From a bacterium (GTDB taxonomy: Bacteria; Pseudomonadota; Alphaproteobacteria; Rhizobiales; Aestuariivirgaceae), in contig JALHQC010000013.1 of assembly GCA_022842165.1 (NCBI GenBank), positions 1 to 64,000 of the forward strand: DNA of 64,000 nucleotides, in the 5' to 3' direction. Made by a program: the position numbers and the translations under genes. The notes beneath the pieces are model-generated. The model was not told where the DNA came from. It ran no database searches and saw only the letters and a list, made by a program, of their open reading frames with translations. Below, one piece after another: positions 10,151-19,229 of this stretch (position 1 is the first letter of the stretch; each line of letters starts with the position of its first letter).

Positions 10151-11122
10151 CTACTCGAGCTTCATGACCATGATGATGGACGGCCCGAGAATGATGACGA
10201 AGATGACCGGCAGGAAGAACAGGATCATCGGGACTGTCAGCTTGGGCGGAAGTGCAGCTGCCTTCTTCTCGGCCTCCGACATGCGCGAGTCGCGATTTTC
10301 CTGGGCCAGCACGCGAAGTGCCGTGCCAAGCGGCGTGCCGTAGCGTTCCGACTGGATAAGGCTGGTGACCACCGACCTCACCGTCGGCAGGCCAGTCCGC
10401 TTGCCGAGGTTTTCATAGGCCTTGCGGCGATCCTGCAGGTAGGAGAGTTCCGCGACAGTAAGGGTCAACTCCTCGGCAAGTGGCACCGAAGCGCTGCCGA
10501 TTTCACGCGCCACGCGCTGCATGGCAGGCTCGATCGCCATTCCGGATTCAACGCAGATCAGCAAGAGGTCGAGTGCGTCCGACCACGCCTTCTTGATCGA
10601 CTCCTGGCGGCGCGACACCATGTTCTTGACGAAAATCGAGGGAAGGTAATAGCCGAACAAAGCGCCGACGCCGGTGGCCGCCAGACGCATGGGAGGCGCC
10701 ACCTTGTCGGCATAGAGCGTGGAGGAATAGACGAAGACCAGTACGGCCAGCACCAGCGGAACGGCAAAGCGGGCCGCAAGAAAAGTGACGAGGTGACGTT
10801 CGCTGCGCAGACCCGCCTGCCGGAGCAGATCGCGCGAGGCTTCCGCTTCGAAGACCCGCTTGAGGTTCAGCGCTTCCACCAGCTGCGAGGCGAGATCGGT
10901 CTGCTTCTTGTCGCGAAGGCGGGCCTCGTTGCCGACGAGATGCGCCCGCTGCGCGGCACGGAGCTTGTCGCGCTCCTGGCCCACCGACTTCATGCGCGCC
11001 TTGAGCTGGTCGCTCCCGAACATCGGAGAGGCGACCGTCAACACCGTCGCGAAGGCCGCCATCCCGATGAGGATGGTGATCATCGATTCGATCTGCAACA
11101 GGCTGGCGAGAAAATTCAACAT
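10151..11122 (-). CDS. tadC: Tad pilus inner-membrane platform protein TadC (T2SSF family)
   Basis: Inner-membrane platform protein of the Flp/Tad pilus machine; with TadB it couples the CpaF ATPase to pilin extrusion. The 323-residue chain has an N-terminal membrane segment (LLQIESMITILIGMAAF), a charged linker, a pair of hydrophobic segments around 115-160, the T2SSF domain (SDALDLLLICVESGMAIEPAMQRVAREI) and a final membrane segment FFLPVIFVIILGPSIIMVM. It is the last gene of the operon, 18 bases after tadB. Confidence 0.92.
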   Translation of the reverse strand: MLNFLASLLQIESMITILIGMAAFATVLTVASPMFGSDQLKARMKSVGQERDKLRAAQRAHLVGNEARLRDKKQTDLASQLVEALNLKRVFEAEASRDLLRQAGLRSERHLVTFLAARFAVPLVLAVLVFVYSSTLYADKVAPPMRLAATGVGALFGYYLPSIFVKNMVSRRQESIKKAWSDALDLLLICVESGMAIEPAMQRVAREIGSASVPLAEELTLTVAELSYLQDRRKAYENLGKRTGLPTVRSVVTSLIQSERYGTPLGTALRVLAQENRDSRMSEAEKKAAALPPKLTVPMILFFLPVIFVIILGPSIIMVMKLE

Positions 11123-11140
11123 GGCTGTTCAGAGACCTGA

Positions 11141-12157
11141 CTAGATTTCGAAATTGATCATCTTGCGCATGACGAGCACGCCCGTGCCCATCCAGGCGCC
11201 GCAGCCGGCCAGCATGATATTGCCGGTGGACGTGTAGAACAGCGGATTGAGATATTCGGGATTGAGCACCGTGAGGCCGCCCATGATGACGAAGGGCAAA
11301 GCGCCGATAATGGCCGCCGACGATTTCGCTTCCTGGCTGACGGCGCGGATCTTCGCCTTCATCTTCTTGCGGTCGCGCAGCACTTTCGACAGGTTGCTCA
11401 GCGCTTCCGAGAGGTTGCCGCCCGTCTTCGACTGGATCGCCATCACAATGCCGAGGAAGTTCACTTCCGAGAGCGGCATGCGTTCATACATGCGCTCGAT
11501 TCCCTGGTCGATCGTGATGCCGACGCGCTGTCCCTCGACGACTTCCGAAAATTCGGGGCCGACGGGAGGGCCGGATTCAGCCGCGATGACCTTCATGGCG
11601 TCGGATACCGGCAGGCCCGCCTTGAGGCCGCGCACCATGACGTCGATCGCGTCAGCAAAGTCATGCAGAAAGACATTCTGCCTGCGGCGGCGCAGAAAGT
11701 TGAGGAACCATCGCGGAAAGCCCAGAAAACCCACGACTCCGCCTGCGACAGAAACATACCAGGGAATGCCGAAGAACAAGGGCGGCAAGGCAAAGAGCAA
11801 GCCCGTGATGGCTGAAAACACCCAGAAGGCATTGGTCGAAATTTCGAGGCCCGATTGCATGATCATCATGCGCAAGGTCAGGCGCTTTTTGCGCTGCTTC
11901 TCGCGTTCCTCGATCTGCTTGAGGCTCTCCTGGATCTGCTTGCGCCGGCCATCCTTCTGGCCATCGACGAGACGCGAGAAGGTACTCTGCTTCTGGACCT
12001 GCGGGCCGTTCTTCCTGTTCTCGGCAATGGCCTTCACGCGCTGTTCAGCGCTGCCGTTCGTCATCAGGGGAAAGAGCAGCGCGACGGCCATACCGCCAAC
12101 CGCCACAACGACCATGCCGATAAAGGCAATCTGAGTTAGGTTTTCGCCGAAAAACAT
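11141..12157 (-). CDS. tadB: Tad pilus inner-membrane platform protein TadB (T2SSF family)
   Basis: Partner of TadC in the inner-membrane platform. Residues about 5-30 form a membrane anchor; a Lys/Glu/Arg-rich linker (about 65-95, KQIEEREKQRKKRL) follows; then two membrane segments near 105-145, the T2SSF domain (FADAIDVMVRGLKAGLPVSDAMKVIAAE) and C-terminal membrane segments. Length 338 fits TadB. It lies between cpaF and tadC on the same strand with gaps of 28 and 18 bases. Confidence 0.92.
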   Translation of the reverse strand: MFFGENLTQIAFIGMVVVAVGGMAVALLFPLMTNGSAEQRVKAIAENRKNGPQVQKQSTFSRLVDGQKDGRRKQIQESLKQIEEREKQRKKRLTLRMMIMQSGLEISTNAFWVFSAITGLLFALPPLFFGIPWYVSVAGGVVGFLGFPRWFLNFLRRRRQNVFLHDFADAIDVMVRGLKAGLPVSDAMKVIAAESGPPVGPEFSEVVEGQRVGITIDQGIERMYERMPLSEVNFLGIVMAIQSKTGGNLSEALSNLSKVLRDRKKMKAKIRAVSQEAKSSAAIIGALPFVIMGGLTVLNPEYLNPLFYTSTGNIMLAGCGAWMGTGVLVMRKMINFEI

Positions 12158-12185
12158 TTAAACTACCCGCCCTTCAAGCCGGTCA

Positions 12186-13718
12186 TCAGTCCATTTCGTT
12201 GCGCGATTCGGCCTTCTCGAGAGCATCGGCCAGGCGGCGCTCCTCGTTGTAATAGCGCGCACGGTCCCAGAAGTGCGGACGGGCAATGCCCGTCGACCGG
12301 TGGCGGCCGATGATCTTGCCATTCGCATCTTCGCCGACGATCTCATAGACGAACAGATCCTGGGTGATGATCACGTCACCTTCCATGCCCACCACTTCCG
12401 TGATGTGGGTGATGCGGCGCGAACCGTCACGCAGGCGCGAGGCCTGCACGATCACATCGATCGAGCCGCAAATCATTTCCTTGATGGTCTTGGACGGCAG
12501 CGAGAAGCCGCCCATGGTGATCATCGATTCCAGTCGCGAAATGCCTTCACGCGGAGAGTTGGCGTGGAGCGTTCCCATCGACCCGTCATGGCCCGTGTTC
12601 ATCGCCTGCAAAAGATCGAACGCCTCGGGTCCGCGGACTTCGCCGACGATGATGCGTTCAGGCCGCATACGCAGGCAGTTCTTGACGAGGTCGCGCATGT
12701 TGATCTCGCCCTCGCCCTCGAGGTTGGGCGGGCGGGTTTCGAGACGCACCACATGCGGCTGCTGCAATTGAAGTTCGGCGGCGTCTTCGCAGGTGATGAC
12801 GCGCTCGTCGTGGTCGATATAACCAGTCAGGCAGTTCAGCAGCGTGGTCTTGCCAGAGCCGGTACCGCCCGAGATCAGCACGTTGCAGCGCACCCGGCCG
12901 ATGATCTCAAGAATGGTGGCGCCCTCGGGCGTGATCGAGCCGAACTTCACGAGGTCCGGCAGCTTGAGCCGGTCCTTCTTGAATTTGCGGATGGTGAGCG
13001 TGGGGCCATCGATGGCCAGAGGCGGCACAATGACGTTGACGCGCGAGCCGTCCATGAGGCGGGCGTCGCAGATTGGGCTTGCTTCGTCGACGCGGCGGCC
13101 GATCTGGCTCACGATGCGCTGGCAGATGTTGAGGAGCTGGGCATTGTCGCGGAAGCGGACACCCGTCTTCTGCATCTTGCCGCCAACTTCGATGAAGGTC
13201 GTGTTGGCGCCATTGACCATGATGTCGGCGATGTCATCGCGGGCCAGCAGCGGTTCCAGCGGGCCATAGCCCAGAACGTCGTTGCAGATGTCTTCGAGCA
13301 GGTCTTCCTGCTCGGCAATCGACATCACCACATCTTTCAGCGTGATGATCTCGTTGACGATGTCACGGATTTCGTCGCGCGCCGCGTCGCGGTCGAGCTG
13401 GCCGAGCTGCGTCAGATCGATCGCATCGATCAGCGCGTTGAAGATCGTGCCCTTGATGTCGTAGTAGTTCTCGGACTTTCGCGGTCCCATGCCTGCTTCG
13501 GGCTTCTTCGGCGCCTGTTGCGAGACAGCGCCCGAACCCTGGGGCGGCGGAGCCGCCCCGGCTGCACGTGCCTGCTGGCCTCCAAAACTGCTGCCGGGCA
13601 TCGGCAAATCCGGAATTGCGGCGCCGGGCGCAGACAGGGCAGCGGGTGCAGCCGGCGGCTGCCCGGTTACCGGCAAGCCTGGTGCCGGGCGTGTTTCGTC
13701 TGTGCGCTTACCAAACAT
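12186..13718 (-). CDS. cpaF: Tad pilus secretion ATPase CpaF/TadA
   Basis: Hexameric cytoplasmic ATPase that drives pilus assembly. The N-terminal 80 residues are a Pro/Ala/Gly-rich, probably disordered tail longer than usual. The core shows Walker A GGTGSGKT (284-291), the Walker B region RIIVGEVRG (355-363) and the His box GTLHANSPRE (from 382). Length is 510 residues. The ATG at 13718 shares a base with the cpaE stop (TAATG) and has GGAAGAAG upstream, indicating coupled translation. Confidence 0.95.
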   Translation of the reverse strand: MFGKRTDETRPAPGLPVTGQPPAAPAALSAPGAAIPDLPMPGSSFGGQQARAAGAAPPPQGSGAVSQQAPKKPEAGMGPRKSENYYDIKGTIFNALIDAIDLTQLGQLDRDAARDEIRDIVNEIITLKDVVMSIAEQEDLLEDICNDVLGYGPLEPLLARDDIADIMVNGANTTFIEVGGKMQKTGVRFRDNAQLLNICQRIVSQIGRRVDEASPICDARLMDGSRVNVIVPPLAIDGPTLTIRKFKKDRLKLPDLVKFGSITPEGATILEIIGRVRCNVLISGGTGSGKTTLLNCLTGYIDHDERVITCEDAAELQLQQPHVVRLETRPPNLEGEGEINMRDLVKNCLRMRPERIIVGEVRGPEAFDLLQAMNTGHDGSMGTLHANSPREGISRLESMITMGGFSLPSKTIKEMICGSIDVIVQASRLRDGSRRITHITEVVGMEGDVIITQDLFVYEIVGEDANGKIIGRHRSTGIARPHFWDRARYYNEERRLADALEKAESRNEMD

Positions 13719-14986
13719 TACTTCTTCCTCAGCATCGACAGCTTATCGAGAAGGGGGAGTGACATCCTGCCGGCCTTCTTTGCCGGCTTGTCGGTGCCGG
13801 CGAGAATCTGCACGAAGCCCGTCAGCGCTTCCGCCGCCTTCGACTTCGGGGAAACCTCGAGCAGCATCTGGCCATTGCTCTGCGCGGTGCCGAAGGTCTG
13901 CGCGTCGTAGGGAATGATGCAGCTGACATCGACGCCCACGGCCTTTCCGAAGTCCGCGGCAGGAATTTCGGGGCGTTTGGGCACGCCAACCTGATTGAGG
14001 ATGAGCTTCGGAGGCGGATCGTTCGGGCGCGCCGCCTTCAGCATGTCGATCAGGTTCTTGGTATTGCGGAGGCTGGCAAGCTCGGGCGTGGCGGTAATCA
14101 CCACCTGGTCGGCATGCATCAGCGTATACTTGATCCACGGCGCCCACATATTGGGAACATCGACCACGATGCAGGGAACGCTGCCGCGCATCGCGTGCAG
14201 AATGGTTTCAATCGCATGGGCTTCAATCGAGATCTCGCGGTCGACGCCGCCCGGCCCGCTTAACAGGCTGAGCTTGTCGCCGAGTTTCGTGAGCAGACGC
14301 TCGATCAGCGTCGCATCGAGGCGGTCGGGCTGGCCAAGCGCATCGATGATGCCGTTCGAGACATCCTGGTTGAAGTTAAGGCCCGCCGTGCCGAAGGCGA
14401 GATCGAGATCGGTAATCACTGTCTCGGTCGCATAGCGCTTCGACATGAGCCAAGCCGCATTGTGCGCGATGGTGCTCGAGCCGACGCCGCCCTTGGCGCC
14501 GACGAAGGCCAGAACCTTGCCGAGTGGCGCCGCCTTCGGATTCTGGAACAGTCCGGCGATAGTCTCGATGATCTGGATCTGGTGAAGCGGCGCAACAAGA
14601 TACTCGCTGACGCCCTGGCGGATCAGTTCGCGGTAAAGCACGACATCGTTCAGGTGGCCGATGACGATCACCTTGGAGTCGGGCTGGCAGACCTGGGCCA
14701 ATTCGGCAAGCTCGGACAGGATGACATCGCGCGATCCATGCGATTCCACGAGCAGCACATTGGGCGTCGCCTGCGACTGGTAAACCTGCACCGCCGCCAT
14801 GATGCCGCCGAGCTGGATCGTCGTATGCGCCTTTGCCATCCGGCGGTCGCCGGCAGCCATCTGCATCGTTTCCGCCGACTGCTGATTGTCGCAGAAGGCA
14901 TGGATGTTGATGCGCGGAACCATGGCGACGAGATTCTGATCGCTGCCATAGACCTGCGGGGCGGCTGCCGATGCGTTGTTCATCAT
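13718..14986 (-). CDS. cpaE: Pilus assembly protein CpaE/TadZ, ParA/MinD-like
   Basis: Localisation factor that places the Tad machine, with a receiver-like N-terminal half (about 75-150) and a ParA/MinD-type ATPase half. The P-loop reads GAKGGVGSSTIAHN (about 163-176): the signature lysine of the deviant Walker A is kept, but the second lysine position is Ser, as is usual in CpaE proteins. Length is 422 residues. The frame begins ATGATG at 14986; the second ATG is equally possible. It overlaps cpaF by one base. Confidence 0.92.
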   Translation of the reverse strand: MMNNASAAAPQVYGSDQNLVAMVPRINIHAFCDNQQSAETMQMAAGDRRMAKAHTTIQLGGIMAAVQVYQSQATPNVLLVESHGSRDVILSELAELAQVCQPDSKVIVIGHLNDVVLYRELIRQGVSEYLVAPLHQIQIIETIAGLFQNPKAAPLGKVLAFVGAKGGVGSSTIAHNAAWLMSKRYATETVITDLDLAFGTAGLNFNQDVSNGIIDALGQPDRLDATLIERLLTKLGDKLSLLSGPGGVDREISIEAHAIETILHAMRGSVPCIVVDVPNMWAPWIKYTLMHADQVVITATPELASLRNTKNLIDMLKAARPNDPPPKLILNQVGVPKRPEIPAADFGKAVGVDVSCIIPYDAQTFGTAQSNGQMLLEVSPKSKAAEALTGFVQILAGTDKPAKKAGRMSLPLLDKLSMLRKK

Positions 14987-15041
14987 GATTCGAACCTGCC
15001 TGTCGTGTATGCTTCAAACATTGTCGGATGCTGCGGTGCCA

Positions 15042-15716
15042 TCACGGACTTTTCGATTCTCCGTCGATCGTCCAGTAGTCGCCGGTCGTCGAGTTCTCGA
15101 CGAAGATCTTCATGGTCTCGGTACGGTTTGCGGCAAGCACGGGGCCCATGGCGCGCGGACGCTCCAGGTCTTCCGGGTTGGCAACCATGGCCGCGATGTT
15201 GTGCTGCTGCGTGCAGCCGAAATTCGGATAGGGTTCGTTGTAGTAGTTCGACGACAGATCTTGCGACCAGTCGCCACATTCCTTGGTGACGGCGACCTTG
15301 CGCGTCAGCACGAGCTGGATTGGCTCGTTGGCGCCGCCGCGGATCGGTTTCACCGAGATGCGGTTCTTCGGAACGCCGTAGTTGGTGATGGTCGCCGCGA
15401 TGTTGTTCGCGAGGTTGCGCGATGCGGCGCTGCCGCCCGGATAGAGAATCTGCACCTTGGGCGAACCCGTGCGTTTGGCTTCGATGGCGAAGTCGGCGAC
15501 GGCATTCGTCTGATTGGCATTCAGATGCCCGGTCGGCGCCTTCAGGCCGGTCTTGAACGATGCCGTTTTCACCTCGATCGGATAGCGCTCGGCCACCGAC
15601 GTGGGTTCGTAAGCATCGTCGACCAGTGCATTCATCTGGCAGCCCGAGAGCGCGATGCCGGCAATGACAGCGGGGACCAAGCGGTTCAACTTTTTGCCCT
15701 TCATGTGATGGAACAC
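15042..15716 (-). CDS. cpaD: Pilus assembly lipoprotein CpaD
   Basis: Outer-membrane lipoprotein of the Tad secretin complex. The signal sequence ends in the lipobox LSGC about 26 residues from the start. The GTG at 15716 has GGAG six bases upstream; an ATG four codons later is the alternative. The body holds the CpaD-type pattern KIQILYPGG-like (VQILYPGGSAASRNLANNI) and a C-terminal part naming the NFGCTQQHNIAAMVANPEDLERPR motif. It lies between cpaC and cpaE. Confidence 0.9.
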   Translation of the reverse strand: MFHHMKGKKLNRLVPAVIAGIALSGCQMNALVDDAYEPTSVAERYPIEVKTASFKTGLKAPTGHLNANQTNAVADFAIEAKRTGSPKVQILYPGGSAASRNLANNIAATITNYGVPKNRISVKPIRGGANEPIQLVLTRKVAVTKECGDWSQDLSSNYYNEPYPNFGCTQQHNIAAMVANPEDLERPRAMGPVLAANRTETMKIFVENSTTGDYWTIDGESKSP

Positions 15717-15731
15717 GATCTTCTCCGCCTG

Positions 15732-17219
15732 CTATTCGATGATGTAGCCAACGGTGCCGTGATAGACGCCGTTCGGATGTTTTCCGGGTGTGCCGTAGAC
15801 CTTGTTCAGGCGGCCAAAAAGGGTCCCCTGAATATCGGTCGGGTCGCTGAAGCCATCGGCCGGGGTCACCAGGTTCTTCTCGGCAACCGGGTTGACGATA
15901 TAGGGCGTCACGATCACGACCATTTCGGTCTGCTGGGTGAGGAAATCGCGGCTGCGGAACAATGCGCCGAGCACCGGGATGTCCTTCATGCCCGGAGTGC
16001 CCTTGACCGCATTGGCGGACACGTCCTTGATGAGGCCGGCAAGCATCATCGATCCGCCGCTCGGAAGTTCGACCGTCGTTTCGGCGGTGCGCGTGCTCAG
16101 GGCCCGCGAATTGGCGGTGGAGTTTGCGGCGTCGAGTTCGGAAACCGATGTGGCGATCTTCAACTCGATGCGGCCCTCGCTCAAAACCTTGGGCGTGAAG
16201 CCGAGGGTTACGCCATAGGGCTTGAACGTTGGTCCGCAGCTTCCGCCGTCGTAGCTGCCGGTGCCGTTGTTGGTCGAACCCGATGCGCCGGTGCAGGCAC
16301 TGCCTGCATCGAATTCGCCGCCGGCATGGAACGCCGCAGGCTGCCCCGAAATCGAGGTAAGGGTCGGCTCTGCGAGCGTGCGTAGTACACCCTGGCTTTC
16401 CATGGCTTCGATCGCGGCGTCGATGGAGGTGTTGCCGTTGTTGTAGCTCGCCGTCGTGCCGCTGAATCCGGCCGAACCGCCGAAGATGCCGGCGAGGCTG
16501 GTCACTGGATTGAACACTGTCGAACCCGCAACAAGGTCGCCAACCGAGAACGCACTCTGGAGGGCAATTCCGAGCTTCTTGGCGACGTCGCGCTTGACCT
16601 CGACGATGCGCACTTTCAGCATCACCTGGTCGCCTTCGCCGATCGACATGGCGTTGACGACATTGGCAGCGTCTCCACCGCCCATGCGGACGGCAAGGTC
16701 CTGCGCGATTTTCGCTTCCGCCGCGTTCTGCGCCACGCCCTTGAGCACGATGTTCTGGCCGGTTGTGTCGACCTGGATCTTGTTGTTCGGAATGGTGCGG
16801 TCGAGAAGCTTCTTCAGCGCTTTCGAGTCGAGCGTCACTTCGAGGTCGAGATGCAGGACTTCCCGCCCATCGGCATCGAAGAAGAACACATTGGTCTGCG
16901 CGGCGCTGCGGCCGAACAGATACGCCGTGTTCTTGTTGCGGATGACGACATCGACGACCGCGGGATCGCCGACGATCACGTCCTTCACTGCCGCCGGCAG
17001 CCTGATGACCGCGGACTTGGCAAGCCCGATGCGCAGGTAGTTGCCGTCATCCGACTGCGTTCCCGGCTGGGAATAGTCGAGATCGCTGGCTAATGCGCTG
17101 CTTGTCATGAAACCGGCAGAAGGCATTGCAACCATGGAAAGACCCATGACCAGCGCAGCAGCGGAGAGCCCGAAGCGGGGCTTGTCGTTGGCGGACGGAG
17201 AAATAGGGGAAAGCAGCAT
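15732..17219 (-). CDS. cpaC: Tad outer-membrane secretin CpaC/RcpA
   Basis: Outer-membrane channel through which the Flp pilus leaves the cell. A long signal peptide (to about residue 45, ending in SALA) is followed by the pilus-assembly N-terminal domain (YLRIGLAKSAVIRLPAAVKDVIVGDPAVVDV), a BON-like domain (about 140-190) and the secretin domain, whose end shows GTPGMKDIPVLGALFRS and TEMVVIVTPYIV. Length is 495 residues. A glycine/cysteine-rich insert (SACTGASGSTNNGTGSYDG and a following Cys) inside the secretin domain is a local oddity. Confidence 0.93.
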   Translation of the reverse strand: MLLSPISPSANDKPRFGLSAAALVMGLSMVAMPSAGFMTSSALASDLDYSQPGTQSDDGNYLRIGLAKSAVIRLPAAVKDVIVGDPAVVDVVIRNKNTAYLFGRSAAQTNVFFFDADGREVLHLDLEVTLDSKALKKLLDRTIPNNKIQVDTTGQNIVLKGVAQNAAEAKIAQDLAVRMGGGDAANVVNAMSIGEGDQVMLKVRIVEVKRDVAKKLGIALQSAFSVGDLVAGSTVFNPVTSLAGIFGGSAGFSGTTASYNNGNTSIDAAIEAMESQGVLRTLAEPTLTSISGQPAAFHAGGEFDAGSACTGASGSTNNGTGSYDGGSCGPTFKPYGVTLGFTPKVLSEGRIELKIATSVSELDAANSTANSRALSTRTAETTVELPSGGSMMLAGLIKDVSANAVKGTPGMKDIPVLGALFRSRDFLTQQTEMVVIVTPYIVNPVAEKNLVTPADGFSDPTDIQGTLFGRLNKVYGTPGKHPNGVYHGTVGYIIE

Positions 17220-17230
17220 GGTCTATGGCC

Positions 17231-18061
17231 TCAGCGGCTGGTGATGACGGATTCGATGCCGTAGCGGACGAACATGCGTTCACCGCCGGTGGCTTTCTTC
17301 TTGTTGGTAAACTTGTCGGACAGTACGGGCTTGGTGTCCTGGAGACCGCTGTCGCCGCCTTCGGCGATCGAACGGAGGGAGAGCGACAGCTCACCAGCCG
17401 ATTCGACCATCGTGATCACTTCCGACTGGAAGGGATCGAGTTCGAGCACTGCGGTCTTGCCTTCGGTCACCGTGACCTTGTCTTCGCCCGCCTCCTGGCG
17501 GAATGTCTGGTTGATCGCGAGCACGCGCACATTGGTGAGAACCGTCTCGCTGCGCACGACCTTGCCGCCGCCATCCGGGCCATCCATCTTGCGCGTCAGG
17601 ATCACGTCGACGCGGTCGTTGGGAAGAATGAAGCCGCTGACGGCGGAGCGCTCGGAGATCGCCACCGAGATCGCGCGCATGCCCTGCGGCAGGATTGCGC
17701 TCATGAAGCCGGCCTGATTCGGAAGCACGAGTTTGCGCTCCACGATCGGCTCGCCGGAGAAGATCGGCAGGCGTGCCCGCGCTGTCTTCATCGTCTCCAA
17801 GGCCTCGGGACTTGCTTCCTTGGTGATCATCGTGTCGCTGACGTTGCTTTTGGGCCATTCACGCCAGTTGATCGTGCTGTCACCAAGGCGTTCGCCGAGC
17901 GCCAGGTCCTTGGAGGCAACCAGCACCTGGGCCATGGGAACCTTGTTGACCTCGACGACTTCCTTTTCCGCCTTCTTGCCGATGACGCCCTTGGCAAGCA
18001 GGCCCGCGAGCGCGGCGGAACCGAGAGCCAGTCCGAGAATGAGAATACGTGCCTTGTTCAT
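17231..18061 (-). CDS. cpaB: Pilus assembly protein CpaB/RcpC
   Basis: Periplasmic protein anchored by one N-terminal membrane segment (ARILILGLALGSAALAGLLAKGV), followed by an SAF/RcpC domain (about 45-110, VLVASKDLALGERLGDSTINWREWP; later MRAISVAISERSAVSGFILPNDRVDVILT). In Tad systems it helps link the secretin to the periplasmic apparatus. Length is 276 residues. AAGGA lies upstream of the ATG at 18061. It precedes cpaC by 11 bases. Confidence 0.92.
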   Translation of the reverse strand: MNKARILILGLALGSAALAGLLAKGVIGKKAEKEVVEVNKVPMAQVLVASKDLALGERLGDSTINWREWPKSNVSDTMITKEASPEALETMKTARARLPIFSGEPIVERKLVLPNQAGFMSAILPQGMRAISVAISERSAVSGFILPNDRVDVILTRKMDGPDGGGKVVRSETVLTNVRVLAINQTFRQEAGEDKVTVTEGKTAVLELDPFQSEVITMVESAGELSLSLRSIAEGGDSGLQDTKPVLSDKFTNKKKATGGERMFVRYGIESVITSR

Positions 18062-18151
18062 CAGTCAAATCCTTGTCTGGTACGCAAACGCTGTTCCGCA
18101 TCCGCCACTTTCGGCCGCAATGGTCAAATTTGCGTTAACTCTGTTCATAAA

Positions 18152-18655
18152 TTACACAGCGCCTGCCGGCATCCACCAGCTTTGCGGAAACGACAGTATG
18201 GCTCCGACGGCGAAGGCATAGCCGTATGGCACGTTGGGTTTGATCGTTCCGAGTTTGCGGAAGATCGAACCGTCCTTGATTTCGGATGCGACGTTGACAG
18301 CCGACCAGGCGCCCACACACAGCGCGAGAAGGCCGCCCGCAAAAGCCGTCATCACCAGAAATGGCACGAGGTCCGGCCAGCCAAGCCACAGGCCGGCGGC
18401 CGCCAGAAGCTTGGCGTCACCGCCGCCAAACAGCCCCAGAGCGAAAAGAACGAACCCTGCAGCGAACATGCATATGCCGACGAGGGCGTGGATGCCGATC
18501 ATGCTCCACGGCATGCCGGTGAGCAGCGCCATGGGCAGAAAAAGGCCGGCAATGAGAAGTGTCAGCCAGTTTGGAATGCGCATCGATAGCGCATCCCCTG
18601 CCCCGGCAATGATCATGAGCAGCGGAAACATGGTAAGCGAAAGAAGCGACGTCAT
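18152..18655 (-). CDS. cpaA: Prepilin peptidase CpaA (A24 family)
   Basis: Inner-membrane aspartic peptidase that cleaves the leader of the Flp pilins and TadE-type pseudopilins. Six hydrophobic segments are visible. The two catalytic Asp residues lie in GAGDALSMRIPNWLT near the N-terminus and in GGGDAKLL. The start at 18655 (MTSLLSLTMFPLLMI) gives 167 residues, the normal size; an in-frame ATG at 18709 would add 18 polar residues before the first helix. It is separated from the pilin genes by a terminator. Confidence 0.9.
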   Translation of the reverse strand: MTSLLSLTMFPLLMIIAGAGDALSMRIPNWLTLLIAGLFLPMALLTGMPWSMIGIHALVGICMFAAGFVLFALGLFGGGDAKLLAAAGLWLGWPDLVPFLVMTAFAGGLLALCVGAWSAVNVASEIKDGSIFRKLGTIKPNVPYGYAFAVGAILSFPQSWWMPAGAV

Positions 18656-18744
18656 CTGCGGGGAGCCTGTTCTGCGGTTTGAACAGGTCCGACAGTCACA
18701 TGCGGCCATTTAAGGCGGGGTTAACCGTCGCGGACGCATAGCCG

Positions 18745-18776
18745 CAAAAAAGTCCACCGGCTTGAGAGCCGGTGGA
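18745..18776 (-). terminator. Rho-independent terminator between Flp pilins and cpaA
   Basis: A perfect 10-base stem TCCACCGGCT/AGCCGGTGGA with a 4-base loop is followed on the minus strand by C and six T. It ends the pilin transcript, so the abundant pilin mRNA can be uncoupled from the assembly operon. Confidence 0.88.
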
Positions 18777-18824
18777 ATTCGGTCGGTAATTCCTGCGTCC
18801 GCCGCAATGCGGCGGATCGGAATG

Positions 18825-18995
18825 TTACGTGCCGGACGAGATGTGGCCGGCGAGGCTCGAGAACTTGCCGGTGACGGCCGAGGCCAGGATCGGCATGGCA
18901 GTCACGAGAGCAAGACCCATCGCAGCGGCGATGAGGCCGTATTCGATGGCGGTCGCGCCCGACTCGTCTTTCACGAAGCGAAGGAAATTCTTCAT
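18825..18995 (-). CDS. Flp-family type IVb pilin, second copy
   Basis: Major pilin subunit of the Tad pilus, 56 residues, starting MKNFLRFVKDESG. The class IVb prepilin motif is G/ATAIEY, with cleavage after Gly and Glu at +5, followed by a hydrophobic helix (GLIAAAMGLALVTAMPILA). It is identical to the upstream copy at 19059-19229 except that residues 2 and 3 are swapped (KN against NK). GGAAAG lies upstream of the ATG. A strong terminator follows 49 bases after the stop. Confidence 0.95.
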   Translation of the reverse strand: MKNFLRFVKDESGATAIEYGLIAAAMGLALVTAMPILASAVTGKFSSLAGHISSGT

Positions 18996-19031
18996 CGTTT
19001 CAGCTTTCCAATTTGGGTTGGTTAGGAAGCA

Positions 19032-19052
19032 CCGCTGCCCGCCGGGCAGCGG
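19032..19052 (-). terminator. Stem-loop between the two pilin genes
   Basis: CCGCTGCCC and GGGCAGCGG pair around a 3-base loop directly after the first pilin stop codon. There is no clear T-run, so it probably acts as an mRNA-stabilising or partly terminating hairpin that makes the first pilin the more abundant product. Confidence 0.55.
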
Positions 19053-19058
19053 CAGCTA

Positions 19059-19229
19059 TTACGTGCCGGACGAGATGTGGCCGGCGAGGCTCGAGAACTT
19101 GCCGGTGACGGCCGAAGCCAGGATCGGCATGGCAGTCACGAGAGCGAGACCCATCGCAGCGGCGATGAGGCCGTATTCGATCGCGGTAGCGCCCGATTCA
19201 TCCTTCACGAAACGCAGGAACTTGTTCAT
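19059..19229 (-). CDS. flp: Flp-family type IVb pilin, first copy
   Basis: Major pilin subunit, 56 residues, starting MNKFLRFVKDESG, with the prepilin cleavage motif G/ATAIEY processed by CpaA and one hydrophobic helix forming the fibre core. The ATG at 19229 is preceded by GGAG six bases upstream; an in-frame GTG at 19241 overlaps that ribosome site and is not likely. The C-terminus ITS-like tail is SSLAGHISSGT. The gene is followed by a stem-loop and the second copy. Its promoter should lie in the AT-rich stretch upstream. Confidence 0.95.
   Translation of the reverse strand: MNKFLRFVKDESGATAIEYGLIAAAMGLALVTAMPILASAVTGKFSSLAGHISSGT

Noticed and set aside
18120-18150. A CtrA-like site near cpaB and cpaA (TTAA with a second AT-rich half).
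   Set aside because: The second half-site does not match TTAA at 7-base spacing, so evidence is too weak.
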